NCBI GenBank assembly: GCA_037974665.1
Contig: CM075778.1
Span: 27,346,001 to 27,410,000, forward strand
Direction: 5' to 3'
DNA length: 64,000 bases
Source of the DNA: Ehretia macrophylla
Lineage: Eukaryota > Streptophyta > Magnoliopsida > Boraginales > Ehretiaceae
The notes beneath the pieces are model-generated. The model was not told where the DNA came from and ran no database searches. It worked only from the letters and a program-made list of their open reading frames with translations. The first letter of the stretch is position 1. The number at the start of each line of letters is the position of its first letter. The position numbers were made by a program, and so were the translations under genes. Shown in pieces: positions 1 to 9,532 of this stretch.

Positions 1-262
1 TAACTTTAGCCTTCAATTTTGGATCACTAATATTATCAAGTAAATCAACAATTTTTTCACTTGAAGTAATAACATTCAATTCAATGTTCTGAAATTGGGA
101 TTGTAATTTATAAATATCAATATCAGAATCACTATTATTCTTTTGACATTTATTACAACAAGTATTGTCCTTTTCATCATCAGAAAAACTAATTAAATCA
201 TCAGATTCAATAGCATGCAGATTATCACTCCTAGTAATACTAGCATCAGTATCGTTACCAGA
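1..262 (-). pseudogene. Caulimovirid coat-protein tail, acidic region after the zinc knuckle
   Basis: Read on the minus strand this is open and acidic (Asp/Ser-rich), with a short Cys cluster (CCNKC) and then a conserved stretch ending in a DNISDPKLKAK segment. The equivalent stretch in EPRV-2 is the NDPEEKQ segment near 32960. It links the coat-protein zinc knuckle to the protease in this type of polyprotein. It is cut by the window edge. Confidence 0.6.
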
Positions 263-1754
263 TTATTCATGATCTGAGTTTAATAAGACTTTAGCTAAAG
301 ATTCTTTAAGCTTATTGTCTGTATAAAGACTATTTATTTTCTTTTTCATTCTACATTTATTAGCATAATGACCTTTTTTACCACATGTATAACATGTAGG
401 TATCTTTTTCTGAGGTACATAACCTTTTTTTTCACACCATTCGCGCTTCTTAGCTGCTTTCTTTTTATAAGCATTAGACTTATATTTCTTATAATATTCC
501 ATTTTACGGGGTGTTTCTTTATGGTGTTTCCTAGGTTTCTTCCTAGATGTGCTAGGTACATCCATAGCAAATTGTTCACAAAATTCTCCTAACTGTTTTT
601 TCAATTGGTAATTCATTCTAATTTCATTACAAAGAGATAACCCTTCTTCTACACATAGTGTAATTAAGGTATCATATTTAAAAGTATCCCAAGCAATATT
701 ATTGCTATCTGTTTTTTTTTCTAAGATCCTTTCTAATCCTTTCTGCAAAAACAGAAGGTAAACCATTAACAAATTTGGATTTCTAATGATTACTATTAGC
801 ATCCGGGAGTCCCATAACACGGGATAAGAAAATATCCTTATACCATCTAAAAAATGTTAAAGTAGGATAATGCAAATTCTGCAAAAGAGTCCTAGTATTA
901 TCATATTGATGTAAATATTTTCCTATGAAATGTTCATATATAGATAAACATAAAGTATAAACAACATTTTCTTGTACTTGTTCATCTTCAATTTTAGTAG
1001 TATTTAAAATCTCATCACGTTGGGTTTGAGTGAAATAATTGTCCCACCAACCTTTTAATTGACCAGCAAATCCTGCTGTGATCATCATAACAATTTGTCT
1101 ATCACTATTATTATTCTGCTTACATATAGTAGAATACATAAGCATTCTATGAGCTGTATTATATATTTGCAACTCAGTTTGACCATCTATGGTTCATTCA
1201 TAGATTTGTCTACCACTAAAAATAATATTTTCAGTCATTAAAGGTTCTTCGAATAGAACATCCTGCGGAGTAGGGCGATGATAATAATATTTCTTTTGAG
1301 TAGGAACATCCTGATATTTATTCCTATAATTTTTTAGCTTATTAACATCAAAAGCTAATTGTAAATTTCTAGCATGGGCTATCTTCTCTGTCTGAGTAAG
1401 ATTGGGTTCAAATTCATCATTAATCATGCTAAGCTTGAAGCCTTTCAAAGTATCATCTAGAACCTGTTCTATTTTAGAAGTAGAGGGTTCTAATTTAAAT
1501 CCGTCAATAATAAGAGGAGGTTGTATATCGGCTTGTACCTCAATTAATACATCAGAAGATGTATTAGTTTCAGCCTTGACTTTCATCTTTTGAAGTTTTT
1601 CCATATTTTGATTTAATTTATCAAGAGTATTGCGAATTAGAGAAAGTTGTTCACCAAAAATCTTTAGTGAAATATTTGAAAATTTATTTTGCTTAAAAAG
1701 CTTATTAATATGGTTAGTGACCGTAGGTAAAGTATTGTTGTCAATGATTTTCAT
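263..1754 (-). pseudogene. EPRV-1 coat (capsid) protein with CCHC zinc knuckle, broken
   Basis: Three minus-strand fragments (1754-1194, 1172-783, 820-263) together cover a caulimovirid coat protein. The N-terminal part is Lys/Glu/Asp-rich. The core carries the GQLKGWWDNY block and the FRWYKDIFLSR block, both also present in the coat protein of EPRV-2. The C-terminal part is very basic and ends in a CCHC zinc knuckle, CX2CX4HX4C, at 353-394. The frame is broken by a Trp-to-stop change at about 1194 and by a stop near 783, plus a frame change between the second and third fragments. In the virus this protein packages the genome and binds nucleic acid. Here it cannot be made whole. Confidence 0.82.
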
Positions 1755-2596
1755 AAAAGCATTGCCTTCAATTTCAGCAGAAGTTTTTTCATCAGAAAGC
1801 TTGAATGGTTGTGAAGGCGGATAAGTAGCCTGTAAAATTTTTATGGAAGTAGAAGTTCCAATATTTCATTTTATTTCAACAACAGAAATATGAGCATTCA
1901 TAAGGTTTTCAAAAAATCAGGGAACAAAAGATTTTCGTTCTTGAATATTATTCAAATTATTATAAAACTGATCTTTAAATTGAAATCTTTCTTCTTGAGA
2001 AAAATAAGAGAAAAAACAATCACAAAATTTTTGCTATTTAGGTAGTAAAAACTCATTATTAATAAGTTTTTTTTCATTGCTTCCGGGTGTAAAATCCATT
2101 AACCACCAAAATTTATTTATGAGGAATTTCCTTCAAAATCTGAGGGAGTAGGATTAACTCCTAATCTAATTCCAGTGGATTTATCAAATACTTGTTTGAT
2201 TCCTTGAGGAATCTGACTTTTAGTCAATATAATTTTCTCAATGACTTCTTGAGGAAGTTCGGGGTTTTCTTATGTCGATTCAGATCTATTAAGTTCTTCA
2301 TTCAAATGAGAAATTGAAGCTCTAGATGTAGAGGGTATATCTACTCTATAATCAAAAGGAGAAATATAATTGTGTGATGACACAGATCTATTTAATAAAC
2401 GAGATAATCCTAAATTAGGAATCTATTGAAATCTAAGCCTAATTTGGCCTTCTGGAGTCTGTTCGACTTCTGTTAATTCTGTTTCAATCCTAGGCTGACT
2501 AGGTACATCTTTATCAATATCCTAGCATTCTGAAAATTCTATTTCATCCCATTGAATCATTCTTCTAGTAGATATTTTAGATCTACTTAAATTTTT
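1755..2596 (-). pseudogene. EPRV-1 linker between movement and coat proteins, degenerate
   Basis: No long open frame is left. Short minus-strand open stretches occur in the position where caulimovirid polyproteins have a poorly conserved linker between movement protein and coat protein. For example, the stretch around 2530-2580 reads as an Arg/Lys-Trp-Asp-Glu segment like the linker near 34970 in EPRV-2. Assigned by position more than by sequence. Confidence 0.5.
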
Positions 2597-3064
2597 TTAT
2601 ATCATAACAGTTTCACCTATTCTATCCTGTAATTTATAATTAGGGTTAAGAGTATGTAACAACTTATAATATATGCGATAACATATACACATAATTTCAT
2701 ATGCAGGCTTATAATTATAACCGTGAGCTTTAACATATAAAGTGATAGCATCAAGAATATTTCTATCAGATAATGAAAGCTGTAAATTGGGTCTAACATT
2801 AAAATAAACTGGTCCATGAGCCAGACTTGTTTGCATAATCCCTATCAGTGATTGTCTTCAATTTAAATTTCTAGCATATCTAAGAACTGCCATAAAGTTC
2901 TCTGGTAAACCAGATAAGGTTAAAGGTTTAAAAGCAATTTGTATTAAACCAATATGTAAAAATTTATGCGTATGAGCATGTCTATCAACATCATCCTGAG
3001 GTAATAGTTGTATAGTTAATTCATTATTATCTATAGGGATAGATTCTTCTATTATTTTTACCAT
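2597..3064 (-). pseudogene. EPRV-1 movement protein (30K superfamily-like), broken
   Basis: Two minus-strand fragments (3064-2858 and 2836-2597) form the core of a viral movement protein, which opens plasmodesmata for cell-to-cell spread. Diagnostic blocks are HKFLHIGLIQIAFKPLT followed by a LPENFMAVLRYARNLN stretch, then TSLAHGPVYFNVRPN and the stretch ending in a Tyr-rich helix. The same succession appears in EPRV-2 at 35656-35985. A frame break separates the two fragments near 2837-2857. The N-terminal part upstream of 3064 is not recognisable. Confidence 0.75.
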
Positions 3065-3154
3065 GTGTTTAATACCTAAATTCTCAAAGGTACCAAACTG
3101 CCTCTAAGTATATTATGTCAAGATCAATCGTTGGTGTACTAGGATCGACTTGGG

Positions 3155-3428
3155 TCATAACCTCACGTTATCTGACCATTTCATTATGTCTCTAAGTTGT
3201 TTTATGGCAATTCCATCTATCACTTTATTGTAAAAGATAGATTGACCCATTGTGTCATAAGTACCTCCATATTCCACTGAGTAGAATTCAACAATGGATC
3301 TCAGTCAGTGATTGGATAACTCTAGCTTATAATAAATTGCCTTAGCGCCGCACCCTATGAAGTGGGTGTAGATGTGAGTTTGAGTGTTAGGATTTTCTAC
3401 ATTCTTTTGTCCATCCAAAAAGATGTAA
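3155..3428 (-). pseudogene. Unrecognised coding-like stretch, one internal stop
   Basis: The minus strand is open for about 90 codons in one frame apart from a single TGA about midway, ending at a TGA at 3157-3155. It has a protein-like composition, with segments such as YGGTYDTMGQSIFYNKVIDG and HIYTHFIGCGAKAIYY, unlike the low-complexity AT-rich flanks. There is no ATG at its start. It may be an exon remnant of a host gene or part of another mobile element. I do not recognise the family. It lies just upstream of the EPRV-1 movement protein but does not look like one. Confidence 0.35.
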
Positions 3429-4986
3429 CCATGTGTAAGAGTTTTTTGTACTTTTACAAGAAAAAAACTGATTTGAGCAAGAGTTCAAACTTTTTCATTC
3501 ATAAAACTACCTGAGCTTGGGTTTAGATTTTTTCCATGCAAAAAATCATTTGCATTGTAACAATTACTGTTAAATAGTAAAATTTTCCAATTTTGTATTG
3601 TAGACGTAACAGAGCATTGAACTATGTTAAAAATAGTGTTATTTCCACTGCTCGATGTGTGTGCATGTGTCGTCACCAACAATTTTGATTTTGGTAAATA
3701 ATTTTCAAACCTATCAGGTTTTGATTTTCATTTTTAATAATAAATTATACTAAACGATTTCAATTACGGATGCTTCATTTTATGCAAATAACCAATCCAC
3801 TACCATTTTCTAATGCGATCGATTAACCCTTTACGTGTTCCAACACCTACTATATTATGAACATCCTCAAAAAAGCATTTGATTAGAAAAGGACAACGTT
3901 AGTGGACCAGCTGCATTTTTTTTTTTTTTCATTTTTTGGTTACATAAAGTTTAGATCACATAATATATGGAAAGATATTCCACATGATTGCTTAACAATG
4001 ATCTCATGCAGCAAATTAGTTAATATTTGCAACTTGAATGTATAAAGTAATACTACATAAATATCATATCATATTTGTCGCATTTTCTGTTTGTCGCACG
4101 TGTACCAACTGCGTAATAGATCTAGAAAATATGCTATTTGTTGCCGGCCAAAATATTTTTTCTATTCCCAGCAAAAAAAATCTTTTTTCTACGTCAAGGT
4201 TCATGCTGCAACAATGTATATGAGCCGGCTGGTATAATAAAACATTTAAAAATTAATCTAGCCTCGATTTGGCCAAATTATAAAACTTTAGTTTTTAAAC
4301 TGCAAAATTTTTAGTAATAGAATTTAAAAGTGTGTTAAATAAAAATCATTAATTACTTGGCTTATATTGAGTAATGTCGAGTTTTTAGAAATTTTGAATA
4401 GGATCTTGGAATTTAAAAAATATGAAGGTATAAATTAGAGAAAGAAAATGAAAATAACTTATCACATTAAATCAGCTTCTCAAAATTTTTTTTTTGAAAA
4501 GCATCAATTTGAAGAATCTTATTTTTAGTTTTTTTTTTCATCTTCAACTTCTAGCTAAAAATATTTTAAAAATGAGATAAATATATTAGTTTCAACTTCT
4601 AAAATTTACAAAAATAATTTTTAAATATAAAAAATTTAAACTAAATAAAAATTTATACTAACGAATGTCAAGCCGTAAGTGTAAGGTCGTTCCCACTTGT
4701 GTTTTTTTTTTTTTAATTTGTTAATGTCCCCACTTGTGTTAGTAGGGCATATGGAATAATTTTCCTAAAATATTTGTTGTAGATAAGAAACTAATTCAGC
4801 ATCTCGAGGATCGATCTTCATTGCTTTTGCCATCGGCTGTTACGTCAAAGACAACCAGGCTGCAGCAATCTAGTACTTTGTAAGTGTCTTGTTGTCAATA
4901 TGTGACCCCACGAATAAGATTTTTTGAAGAGTTAAAATTTGATTTGGTCACTAAAGATAAAACAAAAAAATAATTCATGCCTGAGT
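3429..4986. other. Intergenic, no gene recognised
   Basis: AT-rich with many short A/T runs. A 65-codon minus-strand open frame at 3485-3682 has no recognisable motif. Other open frames are short and low-complexity. No RNA gene or complete mobile element is visible. Confidence 0.5.
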
Positions 4987-5167
4987 ACTAAAAATCTTGG
5001 TGATCTCCACCAAACATACAGCTATTATATGAAGGATCATTACTGAGTCCGGTCATGTACGTGACAAAAAACATAAACAAGCTATCTGTGTACGCCAAAA
5101 AATCTTGGTTATCTCCACCCAACGTATAACTATACTAAGGGTCATTTCAATTGATCGGATCCAATGA
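4987..5167. repeat. Imperfect direct duplication in the BAHD promoter
   Basis: About 70 bp starting near 4990 (AAAATCTTGGTGATCTCCAC...) is repeated near 5100 (AAAATCTTGGTTATCTCCAC...). The similarity continues through CATACAGCTATTATA versus GTATAACTATACTAAG and into a GGTCAT motif. The two copies are about 110 bp apart, and the second ends about 90 bp before the BAHD start codon. Confidence 0.7.
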
Positions 5168-5253
5168 CTCTGACCTTTTTCCCCACGAAAGCCATGTCTC
5201 AAATAAACTTTTAATGATTTTCTCATCCTAAAGCTTTCTTGCCCTCAAATTCT

Positions 5254-6660
5254 ATGGCTCCAACAAACAAAGTAACCATGCTTGAGCATTGGCTAGCCGC
5301 ACCACCACCTAGTACGGTGTCCGAATTGTCTCTCAGTCTAACATTTTCCGACCTGATGTGGATAGGCTTAATCCCTCCGGTCCAACGCCTTGTCTTCTAT
5401 GAGTTACCTATATCAAAGAGCCATTTTATCGACACCATCATTCCTAAGCTCAAAAATTCACTATCCCTTGCTCTCAAGTATTTTCCAGCACTAGCTGGAA
5501 ACTTGATGATTCCTCCAGATTCAAGCAAGCCCGAAATTCGTTATGTTAACGGTGATTCAGTTCCAGTAGTATTTGCCGAGTCTAGTTTTCGCGATTTTGA
5601 TTATCTTGTAAGTGATCAAGGACGAAATTGTAGTGAATTTTCCCCACTTGTTGCTCAATTGCCGCGATCTTCGAACTCATCTGGATCAATAAAAGTCCCA
5701 CTATTGGCTCTCCAGGTGACATTATTTCCAGAAATTGGCATCTGTATTGGAATAAGCAACAACCACGTTGCTGGAGATGGCAGCACCATGTATGCTTTTG
5801 TAAAGGCATGGACCATGATTTCTAAACTAGGCGAAGATGCAATATCATCATCACCAGGCAATGAATTTTTACCATTTTATGATAGGGAGGTGATGAAAGA
5901 CACGAAAGAATTAGACGACATGTTTTGGAAGAGTGTGAGAAACAGATTAGACCTTGACAGCGCTGTTGTTGATCAAGCTCAAAGCCTTCCTGCTGATACA
6001 GACAAGGTTCGAGCTACATTCGTTGTCGGGCTAGAGGATGTCCGAAGACTCAAGAACTATGTATCAAATCAACGATCTTCGCTAAAACATTTGTCAACAT
6101 TCACAGTAGTCTGTAGTTACATATGGATTTGTATGTTGAAATCAGGTAATGCTACAGCTGATACGTTGAATGAAGATGAAGATGAAGATGAAGTCGAATA
6201 TTTCGGGTTCGTGGCAGATGGCCGGGGACGAACTGATCCACCCGTACCAGCAAATTACTTTGGTAATTGCTTGACGTACTGCGTGGGGAGTGCAAAGAAT
6301 AGGGAACTAACTGGAGAGGGAGGGTTGGCAATTGCAGCAGAGCTGATTGGAGAGGCAATTCACAAGAGATTGCACGAGGAAGGACCTTTCAAAGGTCTTG
6401 ATAAATTTTTCTCAGAGTACTCAAAAGTGAACTTTAAACGACTTTTGAGCATTGCTGGATCACCTAGGCAGAACTATTACGACATGGATTTCGGATGGGG
6501 AAAGCCAAGAAAGTTTGAGTTTGTTTCGATAGATTTGACGGGTGCTTTATCCCTTAGTGGGTGTAGGGAGAAGGGAGGTCTAGAAGTTGGCTTGTCTATG
6601 CCCAAGGAAAAAATGGAAGTCTTTGCTGCATTCTTCAAGGAAGGGCTCAAGGCTTTGTAG
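5254..6660 (+). CDS. BAHD acyltransferase, anthocyanin/phenolic-glucoside acyltransferase type
   Basis: An intact single-exon reading frame of 468 codons. BAHD enzymes move an acyl group (malonyl, coumaroyl or similar) from acyl-CoA to a hydroxyl or amine of a secondary metabolite in the cytosol. The catalytic HXXXD motif is H171-V-A-G-D175. The structural DFGWG motif is at 412-416 near the C-terminus. A YFGNC motif at 335-339 is typical of the anthocyanin/flavonoid glycoside acyltransferase clade. The length fits the family (about 430-480). The ATG at 5254 is chosen because it gives the usual N-terminus (APTNKVTMLEHWLAAPPP). The frame is open five codons further up, but only from a TTG. An acidic Asp/Glu run lies at about residues 307-317. 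The exact substrate cannot be read from sequence. No other biosynthetic gene is nearby. Confidence 0.93.
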   Translation: MAPTNKVTMLEHWLAAPPPSTVSELSLSLTFSDLMWIGLIPPVQRLVFYELPISKSHFIDTIIPKLKNSLSLALKYFPALAGNLMIPPDSSKPEIRYVNGDSVPVVFAESSFRDFDYLVSDQGRNCSEFSPLVAQLPRSSNSSGSIKVPLLALQVTLFPEIGICIGISNNHVAGDGSTMYAFVKAWTMISKLGEDAISSSPGNEFLPFYDREVMKDTKELDDMFWKSVRNRLDLDSAVVDQAQSLPADTDKVRATFVVGLEDVRRLKNYVSNQRSSLKHLSTFTVVCSYIWICMLKSGNATADTLNEDEDEDEVEYFGFVADGRGRTDPPVPANYFGNCLTYCVGSAKNRELTGEGGLAIAAELIGEAIHKRLHEEGPFKGLDKFFSEYSKVNFKRLLSIAGSPRQNYYDMDFGWGKPRKFEFVSIDLTGALSLSGCREKGGLEVGLSMPKEKMEVFAAFFKEGLKAL

Positions 6661-7203
6661 AACGCGTAAGGCTTTGACATCAACCTTCATAATTTGTTCC
6701 CGTTGCGAAGTTTTCATTATACAAACCTGGGTGGTGAATTCAATTTGTAATAGTTTGTTCGTTACGAATTAATTTGGCCGAAAAAATTCTCATGACAAAA
6801 TTTGCTATGAAAAGGTGACCGATAACGTATTTTGTCCTGTTTCTAGGCACTTAGCAATGGGAAAATTTTTTGTCGCCCTTTTCATGTCTTTTCCTTGGCT
6901 GTGGGGTGATGGGAACAAGTTTCATCACCAAAATCCGTCACTCGTGTCTATTTTTTAATGAATGATTTTTTTCTCGATTACTCAATCTTTGATCTTCTGT
7001 TGGACCTTTAGTTGCCTTCAAATTTTGGAAAGACAGAATGAGATTATTCTTCAACAGATGAATGCTTTATGCTTTGGGGTTATCTTATCCTGCCATCATG
7101 TAATATGGCATGGCAACCATTGTCTTGGGTTGCAAAAATGTGTTTAAATCATGCGCTGAAAGCTAACAGTACGAACTATAAGGCTAAGGCCAAAAGACCA
7201 CCT
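6661..7203. other. 3' flank of the BAHD gene
   Basis: AT-rich non-coding sequence. Open frames such as 6962-7147 are short and show no recognisable domain. No clear canonical AATAAA signal was found directly after the stop codon. Confidence 0.5.
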
Positions 7204-7605
7204 GAATCACGTCTAACAAGCTCTCTATTTCTGTAGAGAGTTAACTGAAAAAAATATACTCCAACAAGCAAGTCAAATGATCTCGCCAGACTAGATAACT
7301 CGCCAATTGATGCCATTTGTTTGCTGCAATCAGCGAGGATTTCATGTTCTACTCCCTTTTTCTTTTTTTTTTTCTTTTGTCAAACTATCAACAAAGCAGT
7401 GGTTGAAAAGGTCAGGGAAAGTGGGAAAGAAAAAGTAAAGTCAAAGATGGTGGCTGAAAAAGAAAGGGGAAATAGAAAGGAAAGGTGAAAAAAAAAAGAT
7501 AGAGAGTCTAAAATAGAGAGTGCTAAAGTAAAGTTGAATAAAGAGTCATTAATTTCACTATTTATTATGAAGAAAAAATAAAGAGTTTGTTGGACTTAAC
7601 CTAAA
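7204..7605. mobile_element. Possible MITE with CCAACAA(A/G)CTCT-type inverted termini
   Basis: The left end (TAACAAGCTCTCTATTT) and the reverse complement of the right end (CCAACAAACTCTTTATTT) form imperfect terminal inverted repeats about 400 bp apart. The interior is purine-rich on the plus strand and non-coding. Size and structure suit a miniature inverted-repeat element. A target-site duplication is not clear. Confidence 0.4.
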
Positions 7606-7784
7606 GAATTAAGCTCTCCCACCAACTCATTGTTTTTTTGAATACAATAAATTAAAAGAAGATAAATTACAGTTTTAGCAATGCCTCATTGTTCAAAATC
7701 CTAAAATAAAAAAAAAATAAAAAAATTGGTCAAAGGAGGGTGGAAAATTTGACCACTAGTCCAAAGGTAAATTGCTATCCATAC

Positions 7785-8665
7785 AAGGCTCCATTTGTTT
7801 GCCATAAAATAACTTGCTGAAAGATGTTTTCAAGAGAAAATATTTTTTTGGAAAACATAATATTTTATTGTATTTGATTATGACATTAAAAAATATCTTA
7901 TGGTGTTTGGATGTAATAATTAAAACTTGATTAAAACTATTAGTTTATTAATTTTTTAAAAAATGTTAAGAATTAATCATTATTAATTAATTACTTAATT
8001 AATTAATTAAAATTATAAATTTATTTAATAAATTTTAAAATAATTAACTAAATTTTTTAATTAATAAATAATAAATTAATTAATTAATTAATAATTCCAT
8101 AAATTAATAATAATTGATCGATTAATTATTGTTAATTTATAAAATTAGACAAGTAATTAATTAATAGTTAAAAAATAAATAAAAAATCTAAAATTAATTA
8201 AAAATAATTATTATTAATTAATGCTAAATATAATTTATTATTAATTTAATTAATTTATTAAAAATAATTAAATTTTTACTATTTATATTAAATAAATTAA
8301 TTTTAATTAATTATTATTAATTTATAAAATTAGATAAATAAATAAATAATATTAAATATAATATTATTAATTATTAATTTAATTAATCTATTAGTCATTA
8401 AATTAAAATTAATTAAGTTTTATTATTAAATAAAATTTTTTATTTAATAATAATTAAATAAAAATGTGAAAGGAGTAGGGTCCGGGGTTGGGTTAAGGTG
8501 GGTGATAGTGGAGTAGAATGAGTAAAAAATATATTTTTTTCTCCCAAAGGACCTGAAACATTTTTCACTCATTTCAACTAAACATTTCAATTGAATGAAA
8601 AATATTTTCTAGTTGACCAATTTTACAGTGTTGCCAAATACAAAAAAAATCAAACGGAACCCAAA
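7785..8665. mobile_element. Possible foldback element around an AT-rich core
   Basis: The left end GGCTCCATTTGTTTG and the right end, whose reverse complement starts GGTTCCGTTTGATTT, look like imperfect terminal inverted repeats. Similar AGAAAATATTTTT blocks lie further inside at both ends. The interior is non-coding and extremely AT-rich. No convincing target duplication was seen, so the limits are approximate. Confidence 0.4.
7970..8460. repeat. Extremely AT-rich block of TTAATTAA-type permutations
   Basis: Almost 500 bp consist nearly only of A and T, arranged as overlapping TTAATTAAT, ATAAATTAAT and TAATTATTA words with very few G or C. It forms the core of the possible foldback element. 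Confidence 0.8.
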
Positions 8666-9497
8666 ATTTAGCTATCCAATCAACGGTCTTATTTTCTTGA
8701 CAGTGAACAAAGGAAAATAAGACATAATGAATAGCTCAACTAATGATAAATTACTTGGTAAGGAGCTAAGCTCTCCAACAACTCATTGTCTATGCTTAAT
8801 TACTTTGAGGAGAGATTGTGTGATCTGGTTTCGAAATTCGTTGCCAGAACTAGGTCTAGACATAAAGTAAGGGATCAACCCATAAGGATACCCCTCTCCC
8901 TCCGTCCATCCAATGAAGTTAATAAACCTCATAATAATAAACAAGTCAAGTCTCACAATGCTCACTCTTATTTAGTAGCAATCTCACTATGTCGCTGTTA
9001 TGAAGCCGCCTATAAGTTTTAGTAGATATCGGTATTATTTTAAGATGTTAATCCAAAACGTAACGACAGAGAATACTATTAATAACAATCTCGTTCAATA
9101 ATTTTTCAATTGTATTATCGACCACGATTAATTCCTGATTGCATCCGAGATAAGGCAAAGGTCTTAAATCAGTAGGATAATAGTATAGTTATTATTGACT
9201 TGATCCCTGTTACTATTACTTTAAGAATCAATGGTAGCTAGATTCATGGAATGAAAGTTCTTAATTAACTATGAAGTCGATTATTTGGCAAAATTTGGCT
9301 ACTCTGGAGTCCTAAGACTATTCAAGTAAATTGTCATGTAGGTGTCCATGGATCAACGCATCTTGTGTTTCATTCAATCTTGTGATGGGAAGGAAGGTCA
9401 TATTTGCCTCATTTGTGTATCGAGATAATGATGACAACCCAAGAAATTAAGAGAGATTATGGCATAATGTAAGTGGAAAGGGTTCACTAGTACCATT
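8666..9497. other. Intergenic, no gene recognised
   Basis: No gene or recognisable element. A 23-bp stretch (8767-8789, AAGCTCTCCAACAACTCATTGT) repeats a similar stretch at 7614-7636. The region ends where the LTR of element A begins. Confidence 0.45.
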
Positions 9498-9532
9498 TGT
9501 AACACACGGCCCGAGACCACGTATGCATATAG
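9498..9532 (+). repeat. Gypsy element A, first 35 bp of the 5' LTR
   Basis: Begins TGTAACACACGGCCCGAGAC, the style of start seen in the LTRs of elements B and E (TGTAACGCCCCGAAC). It is cut after 35 bp by the copia element; the rest of the same LTR resumes at 19236. The start TGTAACA mirrors the LTR end TGTTAGA at 21496 (6 of 7 bases). Confidence 0.75.
9528..9532. repeat. Target-site duplication of the copia element (left), TATAG
   Basis: TATAG directly precedes the copia LTR; the same five bases follow the right LTR at 19231-19235. This fixes both ends of the element and shows it inserted into the LTR of element A. Confidence 0.92.

Larger units (their letters stand above)
1..3064 (-). mobile_element. 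EPRV-1: partial endogenous pararetrovirus (Caulimoviridae-like), decayed
   Basis: Minus-strand fragments follow the caulimovirid polyprotein order: movement protein (3064 to 2597), linker, coat protein (1754 to 263), zinc knuckle and the acidic region after it (to base 1). Protease and RT would lie beyond the left edge. Each part is recognisable by comparison with the homologous parts of the second viral locus at 26.5-39.5 kb, but the wording differs strongly, so this is a different viral lineage. Stops and frameshifts interrupt the reading frame in several places, so it is a fossil copy. No LTR, integrase or primer-binding site is seen, as expected for a passively integrated pararetrovirus. 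The genus cannot be fixed by eye. Confidence 0.85.

Noticed and set aside
49-2596. Plus-strand frames opposite EPRV-1 (for example 368-592, 1402-1593)
   Set aside because: They are antisense to recognisable viral protein fragments.
5239-5253. Upstream extension of the BAHD frame by five codons
   Set aside because: It begins with TTG, which is not a normal plant start; the ATG at 5254 gives the standard family N-terminus.
6962-7147. 61-codon frame after the BAHD gene
   Set aside because: No domain, no codon-use support, and short enough to arise by chance.
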